DNA of 64,000 nt, taken from contig JBQDYD010000001.1 in assembly GCA_051967755.1 (NCBI GenBank), positions 310,001 through 374,000 on the forward strand. Reading direction: 5' to 3'. This DNA is from UBA1672 sp051967755. Lineage in GTDB: Bacteria; Pseudomonadota; Alphaproteobacteria; Micavibrionales; Micavibrionaceae. The notes beneath the pieces are model-generated. The model was given only the letters and a program-made list of their open reading frames with translations, had not been told where the DNA came from and did no database searches. Positions 34,602 through 42,806 of this stretch are shown piece after piece. Position 1 is the first letter of the stretch. Every line of letters starts with the position of its first letter. The position numbers and the translations under genes were made by a program.

Positions 34602-35655
34602 CGAGAGCACCTATAAACATATCGAGTATCTGGGTAACGGCGGCATCATGGAATTTAATACAACTGGCCCACAAAAAAGAGTTATAGAATTTGAACACAA
34701 TCCGGAAACGGGTTGTGACCATGCGTGGTATTTTGCCGAACTATATCTTGATACCATGCCGATTGATTATTTTGACCATATGGAAGACCACGCTGTCTTC
34801 GACTATCAGGATGTTTTGAAGTGGTGTTGTTCCGTGTTGGAACAAAGCCCGTCTGCTGCTGCCATGCTGAAAGAAGCCGCGCAGAAAGACTGGAAAGTCT
34901 CTATGGATGATTTAAATGGCGGTGATTATTGTCTGGATACAGAAAATAAGCAGCTAATCATTGATAATAACGGTCTTGGCGCAGATGCTTTGGTGCGTTC
35001 TGCCTATTTCAAAAATGCAACATTGGTGATGTTGGCCAAGGCTTTGCGTGATATCTGGCAAGAAAAGCGCCATGGCGGATTTGATGAAATCTATTCCCCC
35101 GATAACATTATGATGATGGAGCGTGTACGCGCCGCCGATTTGGATGTTTTGGCGATTTTGGTCGCGTGGGAGCTCCGCTCGGAACAATATACAGATATTT
35201 GGCGTCACATGATCGGATCAGAACTTGGCGATATGGCGATGGCGTTTTCAGGTTATCTGGAACGTGACCCGACCGCGCAATTTAACGGGCAGGGCTTGGT
35301 CGCCGCATTTAAACAATGGTTCCGTGATGAGGCGCGCGTCAATGCGTGTGATCATGATGCGCTTGAATATATGGATGAGGTTTTGGCAATTTCTGAAATG
35401 CTCAATCCGTTCGGGAAAAGACGCCCAAGCAGAATGGATGTTGAAATCCTGTCATGCCTTCCTGATAAAACCGCCTATCTGCGCAGGCAGGGCGGAGAGA
35501 TTTTGTGTGATCCGATTTATTCGGCAGTGGATGATGAGATTAACCAAACCCACCTGTTCCATATCATGCATGACCTTGAGGCCGTGGTGGTCGAAGACGT
35601 ACCATTCCGCGATCCTGACCTCGCCCGTAAAATCTTCCCTGTTGAATCAGAATAG
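34456..35655 (+). CDS. DUF6782-like protein (second of overlapping pair)
   Basis: A protein of about 399 residues, paralogue of the preceding one along the C-terminal 250 residues. The position of the expected zincin motif reads LAKALRDIWQ, fully degenerate, so if the family is peptidase-derived this copy is inactive or has another role. The start at 34456 (GTCAGGAC upstream) overlaps the preceding gene by 146 bases; a later ATG at 34564 would reduce that to 38 but has a poorer site. Long same-strand overlaps are rare. Cytoplasmic by appearance. Function unknown. Confidence 0.55.
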   Translation: MASRTPQTLFSFLNTRKQIGSQERIRKLRVKAEKALMSSDLNIGQAANSESTYKHIEYLGNGGIMEFNTTGPQKRVIEFEHNPETGCDHAWYFAELYLDTMPIDYFDHMEDHAVFDYQDVLKWCCSVLEQSPSAAAMLKEAAQKDWKVSMDDLNGGDYCLDTENKQLIIDNNGLGADALVRSAYFKNATLVMLAKALRDIWQEKRHGGFDEIYSPDNIMMMERVRAADLDVLAILVAWELRSEQYTDIWRHMIGSELGDMAMAFSGYLERDPTAQFNGQGLVAAFKQWFRDEARVNACDHDALEYMDEVLAISEMLNPFGKRRPSRMDVEILSCLPDKTAYLRRQGGEILCDPIYSAVDDEINQTHLFHIMHDLEAVVVEDVPFRDPDLARKIFPVESE

Positions 35656-35667
35656 CACCTGAATTTC

Positions 35668-35696
35668 TTGGCGCAGTGCGTTTTGTTAGTTACTGT
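35668..35696 (+). promoter_or_regulatory. Candidate promoter sharing an element with 36235-36263
   Basis: TTGGCG, 17 bases, TACTGT, upstream of the gene at 35732. Nine consecutive bases of the spacer (AGTGCGTTTT region) recur in the promoter-like sequence before the gene at 36290. Confidence 0.4.
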
Positions 35697-35731
35697 TAGA
35701 TGTGACTTTATAGACTGATGCTTGGTAAAAA

Positions 35732-36166
35732 ATGAAATATGCCGCCGGAATCACAGCGCTGATTATACTTGCTTTACTTTCTCCCGTTCTTTTGGCGAAT
35801 ACAGGATATTGCAGCAAGCATTCCGGCTGGCTGAGCAAACGAGAAATTGTAGACCGCATGTTGTTCGGGCAAAAATACGGCATGTCTTTTGAAGACAAGG
35901 TTGCTTACGCAGAAGAACATAATTTAGGCGATTATCCCAATAATTGTAGGGTGGTTGGCGCAAGCTCTAATCTCTTTACGCTTTTTTACAAAATTAATTG
36001 CATTCGAATTGAAAATTCAGAATCTCAGGAAGATAAATATTATTACGCAATGAACTCAGTAGATACTTGTGGCATAAATCTTAATCAATTCGGTGAGAGT
36101 TCAAGCAATAGAGAGCTTTACAATCATACTATCAGACTTAACGAAAAATATTGGAACGGGGATTGA
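35732..36166 (+). CDS. Hypothetical secreted protein
   Basis: A protein of 144 residues with a signal peptide (KYAAGITALIILALLSPVLLA, cut likely before NTG), so periplasmic or secreted. The mature part has five Cys (including GYCSKHSG, NNCRVV, INCIRI and DTCGIN), which could form disulfides. No family recognised. It has its own candidate promoter at 35668-35696. It follows the DUF6782-like pair on the same strand after 76 bases, so it may also be read with them. Confidence 0.6.
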   Translation: MKYAAGITALIILALLSPVLLANTGYCSKHSGWLSKREIVDRMLFGQKYGMSFEDKVAYAEEHNLGDYPNNCRVVGASSNLFTLFYKINCIRIENSESQEDKYYYAMNSVDTCGINLNQFGESSSNRELYNHTIRLNEKYWNGD

Positions 36167-36234
36167 GCTTAAAAAATTATTCTGCTCTTTCACTAATCAT
36201 GGTTTCCGCAGATTTTGATTGAGCGAAACCCTAC

Positions 36235-36263
36235 TTGGCGTAGTGCGTTTTATGCTTTACCGT
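36235..36263 (+). promoter_or_regulatory. Candidate promoter sharing an element with 35668-35696
   Basis: TTGGCG, 17 bases, TACCGT, 27 bases before the ATG of the gene at 36290. About 23 of 34 bases around it match the earlier copy. Confidence 0.4.
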
Positions 36264-36289
36264 AAGTTGCATAAAACGAAGGGGGATGA

Positions 36290-36985
36290 ATGTCCGGGGT
36301 AAAACACGTATCAAATAAAAATAAAGAAAAAGCATATAAGCGACATCTGCATAATTCACGACATGGATTATTGCTGTTAGCGGTGCCGTCAGTTGCCTTT
36401 GGCGTGGCAGCATTGTTCACGGGTGAATATGTGAATTTTATCACACTTATTGATCAGATTTTGAATTTTCAAGGCACTGAATTAGAGGTCATCGTGTACG
36501 ATGAGCAGCCTGAGTTATTTAAGCGTGCAGTTTTTGGTTCAATAGGGTTCGGTGTTTTACTCATATCGGTTTATGCGTATTATATTTTCTTTGATAAAAA
36601 AGAATATGTTCCACCGCCTCCAAACTACGAAGCGGAAAACCCGCCTGCATCACCTGCATCAGTGATAATAACCATGATTTTGATTTTGATCGTGTTTGCA
36701 GGGGTTGTGTATTATCTGGAAGGGGGAGGAGAGGAGCAGGTAAAATATTTTCTGAAAGATTATAATATTGGTTCTATGCTGTCCGAATTATTACAGAGCC
36801 GGAAGCGCGTATATTCCCTGATATTTATAACTTTTTCGAGCTTCTTCCTTTATTTTTTGATCGCGATGCTTTTCAAAAAAGAGGATAAGGGCCTTAAAAG
36901 AGCAAGGGTGGATGATGAGTGGTTGATGATTTATGTTTTTTCCACGGGCACGGTTGTCTCGGCCATGTGTCTGGTTTTTGGATAA
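36290..36985 (+). CDS. Hypothetical polytopic membrane protein
   Basis: A protein of 231 residues with about five hydrophobic helices (near 26-45, 76-96, 121-142, 170-190 and 212-230) and a Pro-rich cytoplasmic or periplasmic loop (YVPPPPNYEAENPPASPAS). No domain recognised. The start at 36290 has GGGGGA three to four bases upstream, closer than usual; the next Met is far inside, so this is the only good start. The candidate promoter at 36235-36263 precedes it. It converges with the next gene after 10 bases. Confidence 0.6.
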   Translation: MSGVKHVSNKNKEKAYKRHLHNSRHGLLLLAVPSVAFGVAALFTGEYVNFITLIDQILNFQGTELEVIVYDEQPELFKRAVFGSIGFGVLLISVYAYYIFFDKKEYVPPPPNYEAENPPASPASVIITMILILIVFAGVVYYLEGGGEEQVKYFLKDYNIGSMLSELLQSRKRVYSLIFITFSSFFLYFLIAMLFKKEDKGLKRARVDDEWLMIYVFSTGTVVSAMCLVFG

Positions 36986-36994
36986 GGTATGACA

Positions 36995-38341
36995 TCAACA
37001 TAACACCGGAATGCCCATCGCGGACATCATATCGCAGTTCATTTTCTCACGATCTTTGGCGGCTTTGTCCGCATCGTATTTTGCATCAGGGGGGAGGAGC
37101 TTCTGAGCCTGATCAGAATTCAACTTCGCTTTCCATTGTTTCCCGTCATGAACAAAATCTGATTCCAATGTAAATGTGCGTGCGCCGCCGCCTGCCAGAT
37201 CACCCAATTTATTATAAACCTGTTTTTGTTGTAGGTTTTGCATGCCGTGATAATCGATGCTGGACGATACCGTCACATCATAAACGCAGTGCGCTTTGCC
37301 TGCGCTCACGCCGCATTTTTGAATTTTGACATTCTTTACGGCGTGATAGACATTCGGCGCCATTTTATTATTCGTCCAACTTTTAAATCCCGCGGTTGTG
37401 TGAATTAATTTTACGACTGTGGTGTCCACTTTTTGTCTGCTTTCAGGCATCATATCCCATACCTCTTTAATCAGGGCGTGGCGAATATTTTTCTTATCAA
37501 TTGCATCTTTGGGGTGAACGGCATCTTTCATGGCATTCATGGCGGGTTCGTTCATTTTATCCATTGAGTCCTGATAGGATTCTTCCATTTTGGCTTTATA
37601 TTCGCGTGCTTTTTGGGCCTGTTCGGCGGCAAGTTTTTCTTTGGCCCTCTTTTCGGCTTTCTCTTTGGCTTTCTTTGCCATTTGTTCTTCGTGGCGTTTT
37701 TGCAGCGCGGCCATCTCCGCTTCGTTTGCCGCCTTAAAAAACGCATCCACCTGCACGCAGTCAGGCGCGGTATAGGTGGGCGGTAATTTACGGCCATAAT
37801 ATTCCCCCTGATCAGGGCGCGGCGGATAGATGTTGCTCAGTGCTTGTTGGTATGTCGCGGTCGCGCGCTTACAATCCATTTTACCGATTTTGCGGTTTGG
37901 TTGATTATAACGGAGCTGCTGGTATTTGATCAGGCAGTATTTGAAATGCTCAAATTTATCGCCTGCCTCATCATATCCCATACAGGGTGACCATGATGCG
38001 GGGCGGCCATGAATAATTTCAACAACCTCTGATAATGTTTCACATGACGGGTATGGCATCTCTGTTGTTTCAAGGGTTTTGGAATTTATGCGCTTTGCTG
38101 CCTGCGGGTCTGTTGCGGTGACAGAGATTTTCAAAACCATCGTTTGCATGAAATCGCATTTTTGGTTTGGTTCAAATTGCGGTTTTGTGCGCGCGGCGAA
38201 CCATTGCTCATCCGATTGCAGACATGTGACAATGGCCTGTGCGTTGTTCATATCAAGCCCTTCGCATTTTTCCGCGCTTTGGGCATAGGCGGGTGATGCG
38301 GTCATGATGATGAATGTCAGGACGGCCAATAAAATGCGCAT
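36995..38341 (-). CDS. Hypothetical periplasmic protein with coiled coil
   Basis: A protein of 448 residues. The start at 38341 gives a typical signal peptide (RILLAVLTFIIMTASPAYA, cut before QSA) and has GGAG about ten bases upstream. The mature protein has about ten Cys, several in pairs around CKRATA, CVQVD and CDM, and a Lys/Glu/Ala-rich coiled coil in the middle (KRHEEQMAKKAKEKAEKRAK and on). The C-terminal third is strand-rich. No known family. The start faces that of the CDP-alcohol transferase gene, so they share a divergent region. Confidence 0.6.
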   Translation of the reverse strand: MRILLAVLTFIIMTASPAYAQSAEKCEGLDMNNAQAIVTCLQSDEQWFAARTKPQFEPNQKCDFMQTMVLKISVTATDPQAAKRINSKTLETTEMPYPSCETLSEVVEIIHGRPASWSPCMGYDEAGDKFEHFKYCLIKYQQLRYNQPNRKIGKMDCKRATATYQQALSNIYPPRPDQGEYYGRKLPPTYTAPDCVQVDAFFKAANEAEMAALQKRHEEQMAKKAKEKAEKRAKEKLAAEQAQKAREYKAKMEESYQDSMDKMNEPAMNAMKDAVHPKDAIDKKNIRHALIKEVWDMMPESRQKVDTTVVKLIHTTAGFKSWTNNKMAPNVYHAVKNVKIQKCGVSAGKAHCVYDVTVSSSIDYHGMQNLQQKQVYNKLGDLAGGGARTFTLESDFVHDGKQWKAKLNSDQAQKLLPPDAKYDADKAAKDREKMNCDMMSAMGIPVLC

Positions 38342-38532
38342 GGTTGTATCTCCATTATTTGAACAGACAGTCAGATATAACAAAGATTGTTATCGTGCGA
38401 CAAACCGTTTTGATATTTTTTTACAATTTCCTGCAGAACTATTTGTTATGCCATGCAACCAAACTCTGTATTCCGTATATGGCCTATGCTAAGGTTTTCG
38501 TGTGTTACACACATCATTATCAGGGGGTTATA

Positions 38533-39141
38533 ATGCCAAGTGTATATCAACTGAAGGCGTATATTCAGGAGGCGCTTCGCCCGATTGCCAGCATATTGGC
38601 GATGCGTGGTATTGCGCCCAACCATGTTACGATCTTTGCGATGTATTGCTCTGTCCTGTATGGGATTGTGCTGTGTTTCGGGCCGTTGGGGTTTTGGCTG
38701 TTGCTGCCTGTGTTTTTGGCCTTTCGTCTGGCGCTGAATGTGATTGACGGCATTATGGCGATTGAACATGGCATGAAAACCCCGCTGGGCACTGCACTGA
38801 ATGAACTTGGCACAGTTGTCTCTGATGTCGCGCTGTTTATTCCCTTTATCTTTTTTGCGTTTCATGCGGCGTGGGTGATTGCATTTTTCATTTTGATGTC
38901 GGTGGTCAATGAAATGTGCGGCGTGATTGCCTTTATGATTTGCGGGGAGCGCCTGTATGACGGCCCTATGGGCTCAGGTGACCGCGCCATTGCCACGGGC
39001 GTGATGGGCTTGTTAATCGGTGTGGGCGTAATCTCGGCCAAAGTCATCGGCGTGCTGTTTTTAATCTTATCTTTATTGGTGATCTGGTCATCGATAAATC
39101 GTATCCGCTCTGCCATTGCCTTAAAGGAGGTGCAATCATGA
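38533..39141 (+). CDS. CDP-alcohol phosphatidyltransferase family protein
   Basis: A protein of 202 residues with about six hydrophobic helices, N terminus LRPIASILAMRGIAPNHVT as in phospholipid synthases. The family motif DxxDGxxAR...GxxxDxxxD reads here NVIDGIMAIEHGMKTPLG, then TALNELGTVVSD: the first Asp is Asn, the Arg is Ile, and the last two Asp positions are Asn and Thr, with an Asp a few residues later. Relatives with LNE...SD exist, as I recall, but the changes cast doubt on ordinary metal-dependent catalysis. The start at 38533 has CAGGGGG five bases upstream. It overlaps the next gene by four bases. Confidence 0.75.
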   Translation: MPSVYQLKAYIQEALRPIASILAMRGIAPNHVTIFAMYCSVLYGIVLCFGPLGFWLLLPVFLAFRLALNVIDGIMAIEHGMKTPLGTALNELGTVVSDVALFIPFIFFAFHAAWVIAFFILMSVVNEMCGVIAFMICGERLYDGPMGSGDRAIATGVMGLLIGVGVISAKVIGVLFLILSLLVIWSSINRIRSAIALKEVQS

Positions 39142-40136
39142 ATATCGTTGTGTTTGAATATGAGGATTGGGAAAAGGCGGAGTTTGATACATTCAAAGAT
39201 GATCATCATATCGTTTTGGATTATGAGCCTTTAACCGCTGAACGCGCGGCGCATTACCAAGATGCCGAAGTGATTACCACCTTTGTAAATTCAGATATGG
39301 GCGCGGATGTTCTGGCGCAAATGCCTGATTTGAAATTTATCGCCACGCGCTCAACGGGGTTTGATCATATTGATCTGGACTATTGCAAGGCGAATGACAT
39401 CACCGTCAGTAATGTGCCGTCATACGGGGAGGAAACCGTGGCGGAGCATGTCTTTGCGCTGTTGCTTGCGATCAGTCACAAAATCCCCCAGGCGATTAAC
39501 CGTACGCGTCAGGGTAATTTCTCGCAAGACGGCCTTCAGGGTTTTGATCTGCAGGGGAAAACGCTGGGCATTATCGGCACGGGGCATATCGGCCTGAACA
39601 CAATCCGTATCGCCAACGGCTTTCGTATGAATGTGATTGCCTATGATGCCTATCCTGATGAGGCACACGCGCAGGAATATGATTTTACCTATGTTGATTT
39701 TGAAAGCGTGCTGCGGGAGTCCGATATTATTTCCCTGCATGTGCCGTCCAATAAACACACCCATAATCTGATTTCGCATGATGAATTTGCGATGATGAAA
39801 GACGGCGTGGTCATCATTAATACCGCGCGCGGGGATGTTCTGGATGTGAAGGCATTACTGGGCGCGCTGGCGAATAAAAAGGTGGCCGCGGCGGGCTTGG
39901 ACGTTCTGCCCGAAGAACCTGTGATCAGAGAAGAAGCGGAATTACTCCGTAGCTTTTTCACCCAAAGCGAAAATATGGAAGCCCTCCTCGCGGATCATAT
40001 CTTGCTGCATCTCGATAATGTGATCATCACACCGCACAGCGCCTTTAACACCAAAGAAGCCACCCAGCGCATTTTAAAAACCACGATTGATAATATCGGC
40101 GGGTTCATAAAAGGTGACGTGATTAACGCGGTTTAG
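39138..40136 (+). CDS. D-2-hydroxyacid dehydrogenase (D-lactate dehydrogenase type)
   Basis: A protein of 332 residues with the D-isomer-specific dehydrogenase fold: GKTLGIIGTGHIGLNTIRIA (NAD-binding GxGxxG near 150), the catalytic Arg in INTARGDVLD, a Glu in GLDVLPEEP, and His in HLDNVIITPHSAF. Length and the TEAA-like NTKEATQRI tail fit the D-lactate dehydrogenase branch. Substrate not certain. The start at 39138 has a strong AGGAGGTG ribosome-binding site. Translation is coupled to the CDP-alcohol transferase gene (ATGA overlap). Confidence 0.9.
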   Translation: MNIVVFEYEDWEKAEFDTFKDDHHIVLDYEPLTAERAAHYQDAEVITTFVNSDMGADVLAQMPDLKFIATRSTGFDHIDLDYCKANDITVSNVPSYGEETVAEHVFALLLAISHKIPQAINRTRQGNFSQDGLQGFDLQGKTLGIIGTGHIGLNTIRIANGFRMNVIAYDAYPDEAHAQEYDFTYVDFESVLRESDIISLHVPSNKHTHNLISHDEFAMMKDGVVIINTARGDVLDVKALLGALANKKVAAAGLDVLPEEPVIREEAELLRSFFTQSENMEALLADHILLHLDNVIITPHSAFNTKEATQRILKTTIDNIGGFIKGDVINAV

Positions 40137-40211
40137 ATTTAAATTTCACAATGATGGGACTTTGCGCCCGCTTTATGCTAGATTGGGATATCACATGACG
40201 GAGGTAAAGCA

Positions 40212-40589
40212 ATGTATAAGCAGGGCGAAATCCTAAGTATCAATTGGCGTATGGGCGTAGAGCATGACGGAATCTACACCGATGCGGGCACAGTGATTGC
40301 CGGATCAAAACGCACAGGATGCGTGGTGGAAGAAGATCTGGAGACATTTTCAGGTGGGCGCAAAATTCGCTCCAAAGGCTACCCCAGTACATTATCCCCG
40401 CAGGCCGTAGAGGCCAATGCCCGCGTAAATCTGGGCAAGCGGTATAATCTGTTCGGATATAATTGCCAGCATTTCGCAACCGAATGTCATGGCCGCAGAC
40501 ACTCTCCGCAGCTCCGCTCTGCGGTGTGGAGCGTGGCCAGCATTGTCCTGCTCGGCATCCTTACCCGCGGCCGCGTCTGGCGGGTTTAG
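40212..40589 (+). CDS. LRAT-like (permuted NlpC/P60) protein
   Basis: A protein of 125 residues. The motifs match the LRAT group: a His-containing strand VEHDGIYTD near 16-24 and the Cys motif YNCQHFATECHGRRHSPQ near 75-92, with a hydrophobic C-terminal helix (SVASIVLLGIL) that may anchor it in the membrane. Known members are thiol acyltransferases or lipid and amide hydrolases. No signal peptide. The start at 40212 is preceded by GACGGAGG. It overlaps the end of the opposite-strand gene by four bases. Confidence 0.7.
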   Translation: MYKQGEILSINWRMGVEHDGIYTDAGTVIAGSKRTGCVVEEDLETFSGGRKIRSKGYPSTLSPQAVEANARVNLGKRYNLFGYNCQHFATECHGRRHSPQLRSAVWSVASIVLLGILTRGRVWRV

Positions 40590-40969
40590 GTTGTAAACGC
40601 CGTTCCTTCAATCAACAGTGTTTCGGGGTTTTTCAGATCATCAACCCAAATATTTACCGATGCACTCTCTGCGCTAATCGGCAGGGATAGAATATTTTCA
40701 TTTTCTGATGTTGTGACATCAAGGCGTTTATTCGGGCAGGCTATCGTCCCTGTAAAAACGTGATGCAGCCCCGCTTTATCCGCATCTGTGATTTGACCAG
40801 ATAAGGTGACGGTTATATCACCGTCCACATGCGCCTGTGTCCATACAGTGATGCAGGTTTCATTGCATGTTGTGATGTGCTCTTCGATGTTATCAGGCAC
40901 ACTCATATCCTGATTATCATAATCGCAGATAAACAAAACGGGGTGCGGGTTTGTGAATGTTTTTTTCAT
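40586..40969 (-). CDS. Hypothetical protein at the end of the queuosine operon
   Basis: A protein of 127 residues, strand-rich, with four Cys (FICDYD, TTCNETC, IACPNK). No signal peptide and no recognised domain. It starts 12 bases after the queF stop on the same strand, so it is likely the last gene of the queC-queD-queE-queF transcript. I cannot link it to queuosine biochemistry; it may simply be carried along. Confidence 0.55.
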   Translation of the reverse strand: MKKTFTNPHPVLFICDYDNQDMSVPDNIEEHITTCNETCITVWTQAHVDGDITVTLSGQITDADKAGLHHVFTGTIACPNKRLDVTTSENENILSLPISAESASVNIWVDDLKNPETLLIEGTAFTT

Positions 40970-40981
40970 AGTGTGCTTTAA

Positions 40982-41449
40982 TTACCCGCGCCCGCGATAG
41001 GGGGCGACGCCTTGATCGGGGATCCAAACACCTTTTGGTGGCTCACCGCTTTGGTAAAACACATCAATCGGCATGCCGCCGCGCGGATACCAATATCCGC
41101 CGATACGGAACCATTTCGGGATAATGCGCTTGATGATTTTATGCGCGATCTCCAACGTGCAATCCTCATGAAAGCCATTATGGTTACGGAATGAATTCAG
41201 GTACAGCTTGAGCGATTTACTCTCTACCAGATAATCGGCGGGCACATAATCAATCACCAAATGCGCGAAATCAGGCGCGCCCGTCACGGGGCAGAGCGAT
41301 GTAAATTCTGGCATCGTAAAGCGTACATTATATTGCATGTTCGGCTTTGGGTTTGGAATGCGTTCCAGCTCTGCCTTCTCCGGGCTGTCGGGGATGGCGA
41401 CATGACTGCCTAATTGGGTTAGCTCTTCTGTGGCTTTATCTTTGCTCAT
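40982..41449 (-). CDS. queF: 7-cyano-7-deazaguanine (preQ0) reductase, QueF type I
   Basis: QueF reduces preQ0 to preQ1 with NADPH, a late free-base step of queuosine synthesis. The 155-residue protein is of the short (unimodular, YkvM-like) type. It has the catalytic Cys in TSLCPVTGAPDF, followed by the substrate loop ESKSLKLYLNSFRNH and HED, all conserved. The start at 41449 follows a short charged N terminus. It is separated from queE by a membrane protein gene. The whole unit is preceded by a preQ1 riboswitch, so its product would repress it. Confidence 0.95.
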   Translation of the reverse strand: MSKDKATEELTQLGSHVAIPDSPEKAELERIPNPKPNMQYNVRFTMPEFTSLCPVTGAPDFAHLVIDYVPADYLVESKSLKLYLNSFRNHNGFHEDCTLEIAHKIIKRIIPKWFRIGGYWYPRGGMPIDVFYQSGEPPKGVWIPDQGVAPYRGRG

Positions 41450-41475
41450 GAATTATGGCTCCTATTTTTGGGGGC

Positions 41476-42054
41476 TTAATGATACCAGGCATTTAAATCC
41501 TGAACTTTTCTTGTATCTTTTTTACGGTCAAGCGTACGCAGTTCCAGTGCGTCATACGGCTCACATCCTATCTCTTTTTTGGCGAAAAGGAAAACCTTGG
41601 AATATTGTGATTTGCTCGCTGTTTTGTTCTTTTCATCGTACAAAATATATTCTTTACCGTCTATATTGATATAATTTTCAACATAATAGAGGGTTAAAGG
41701 CTTTTCGAAGGTATAAAAAGTCCATAACCAAAAGGCAAAGAAGGCTATTCCGAAAAAAAGCGCCTGAAATTTGCTCTTTTTGTCATTTTTATCGGTATTA
41801 GGGGTAAGTTTTATAAGGGCTACGATGCTTATGATCAGTAAACTCCATACAAATGCGATCAATAACCCGGACATACCATTATAGATCACAAAGGCGGTTG
41901 TGAAATCATCGCGCGCAGATGTAAAGTCGTTGATGCCCATCGCAATCGGAATAATTGCACATAGCAGCATTATCACAATGTAAACTTTACGAATAACCCG
42001 TATTGCGGGTGTGATTTTTTTATTTTTTTTGTTCATATCATTCATATCGTTCAT
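41476..42054 (-). CDS. Unknown membrane protein inside the queuosine operon
   Basis: A protein of 192 residues with a repeated MNDMNDMN start (three possible Met starts in tandem), three hydrophobic helices at about 26-43, 58-81 and 97-113, then a strand-rich soluble C-terminal domain. Two-helix-plus-domain architecture recalls the small membrane family at 3705, 44274 and 47214, but the sequence match is weak. Between queE (7 bases) and queF (26 bases) on the same strand. Transport of preQ bases is conceivable given its place, but this is a guess; it does not resemble YhhQ or QrtT. Confidence 0.6.
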   Translation of the reverse strand: MNDMNDMNKKNKKITPAIRVIRKVYIVIMLLCAIIPIAMGINDFTSARDDFTTAFVIYNGMSGLLIAFVWSLLIISIVALIKLTPNTDKNDKKSKFQALFFGIAFFAFWLWTFYTFEKPLTLYYVENYINIDGKEYILYDEKNKTASKSQYSKVFLFAKKEIGCEPYDALELRTLDRKKDTRKVQDLNAWYH

Positions 42055-42060
42055 AGAAAT

Positions 42061-42786
42061 TTACACACCGCGCTTATTACCCCACAGCAATACATGCAGT
42101 TGCGGCAGGATGTGCACATCGCGCCATTGGTCTTGTTCCGCGCGCTCCACCAGCCATCGCATGCGCGACATAATACCATCTATGTCGATTTTTTCATCCA
42201 TATTATCAACAGGTGGCGGTGTATGGTTCACCGGTTGTAGGTATATCGGTAATTCGGGATAGCGCGCTGAAACCTGCCGTGCATATAAATAATCCGCTTC
42301 GTCTTGAATAACTATTTTAAGGGAGATATCAACATTATCCCCAGCCACGGCGATGCATTTCGTCAACAGATCATAGTCTGTGTCCATGCCGCTTGACGGG
42401 GGTTTGGGGGAAAGGGTGAGCACGTCCAGATCGGCGAACCAATCCTTCACGACAGAGCCCTGCGTTTCCAGCGCGAATTTATATCCCTTTGCATGGCCGA
42501 GATTTATCAAACCCCCCAGCGGTTGAATGGCGGGGTTTCCCCCTGACAGGGACACCATAATCGGCACGCCGCCAGAGAGCTTCTCAACTTCCGCGAACAC
42601 GTCTTCCGCGCTCATCGGGGTCCAGTCATGGCGGAATTCATTATCCACGGCATGCAGGGTGTCACACCATGAACATCTGTAATCACATCCGCCCGTACGC
42701 ACAAATACGGTGGGTTGGCCGATCAATGCGCCCTCCCCCTGTATCGTCGGGCCGAAGATTTCTGAGATTCTAATTGTTGCTACCAT
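42061..42786 (-). CDS. queE: 7-carboxy-7-deazaguanine synthase
   Basis: QueE is a radical-SAM enzyme that turns 6-carboxytetrahydropterin into 7-carboxy-7-deazaguanine. The 241-residue protein has SEIFGPTIQGEGALIGQPTVF and the cluster motif CDYRCSWC (Cys34, Cys38, Cys41; CxxxCxxC), followed by a GGNP substrate-binding element. The start at 42786 is the family start; a longer open frame upstream is not used. It is 20 bases downstream of queD. Confidence 0.95.
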   Translation of the reverse strand: MVATIRISEIFGPTIQGEGALIGQPTVFVRTGGCDYRCSWCDTLHAVDNEFRHDWTPMSAEDVFAEVEKLSGGVPIMVSLSGGNPAIQPLGGLINLGHAKGYKFALETQGSVVKDWFADLDVLTLSPKPPSSGMDTDYDLLTKCIAVAGDNVDISLKIVIQDEADYLYARQVSARYPELPIYLQPVNHTPPPVDNMDEKIDIDGIMSRMRWLVERAEQDQWRDVHILPQLHVLLWGNKRGV

Positions 42787-42806
42787 TTGCTTTTTCAATT
42801 CGGAGG

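Noticed and set aside
36995..38341. Possibility that the 448-residue coiled-coil protein is a TolA-like or TonB-like protein, based on its Lys/Glu/Ala-rich helix
   Set aside because: It has a cleavable signal peptide and many Cys, and no TolA/TonB C-terminal domain was seen.
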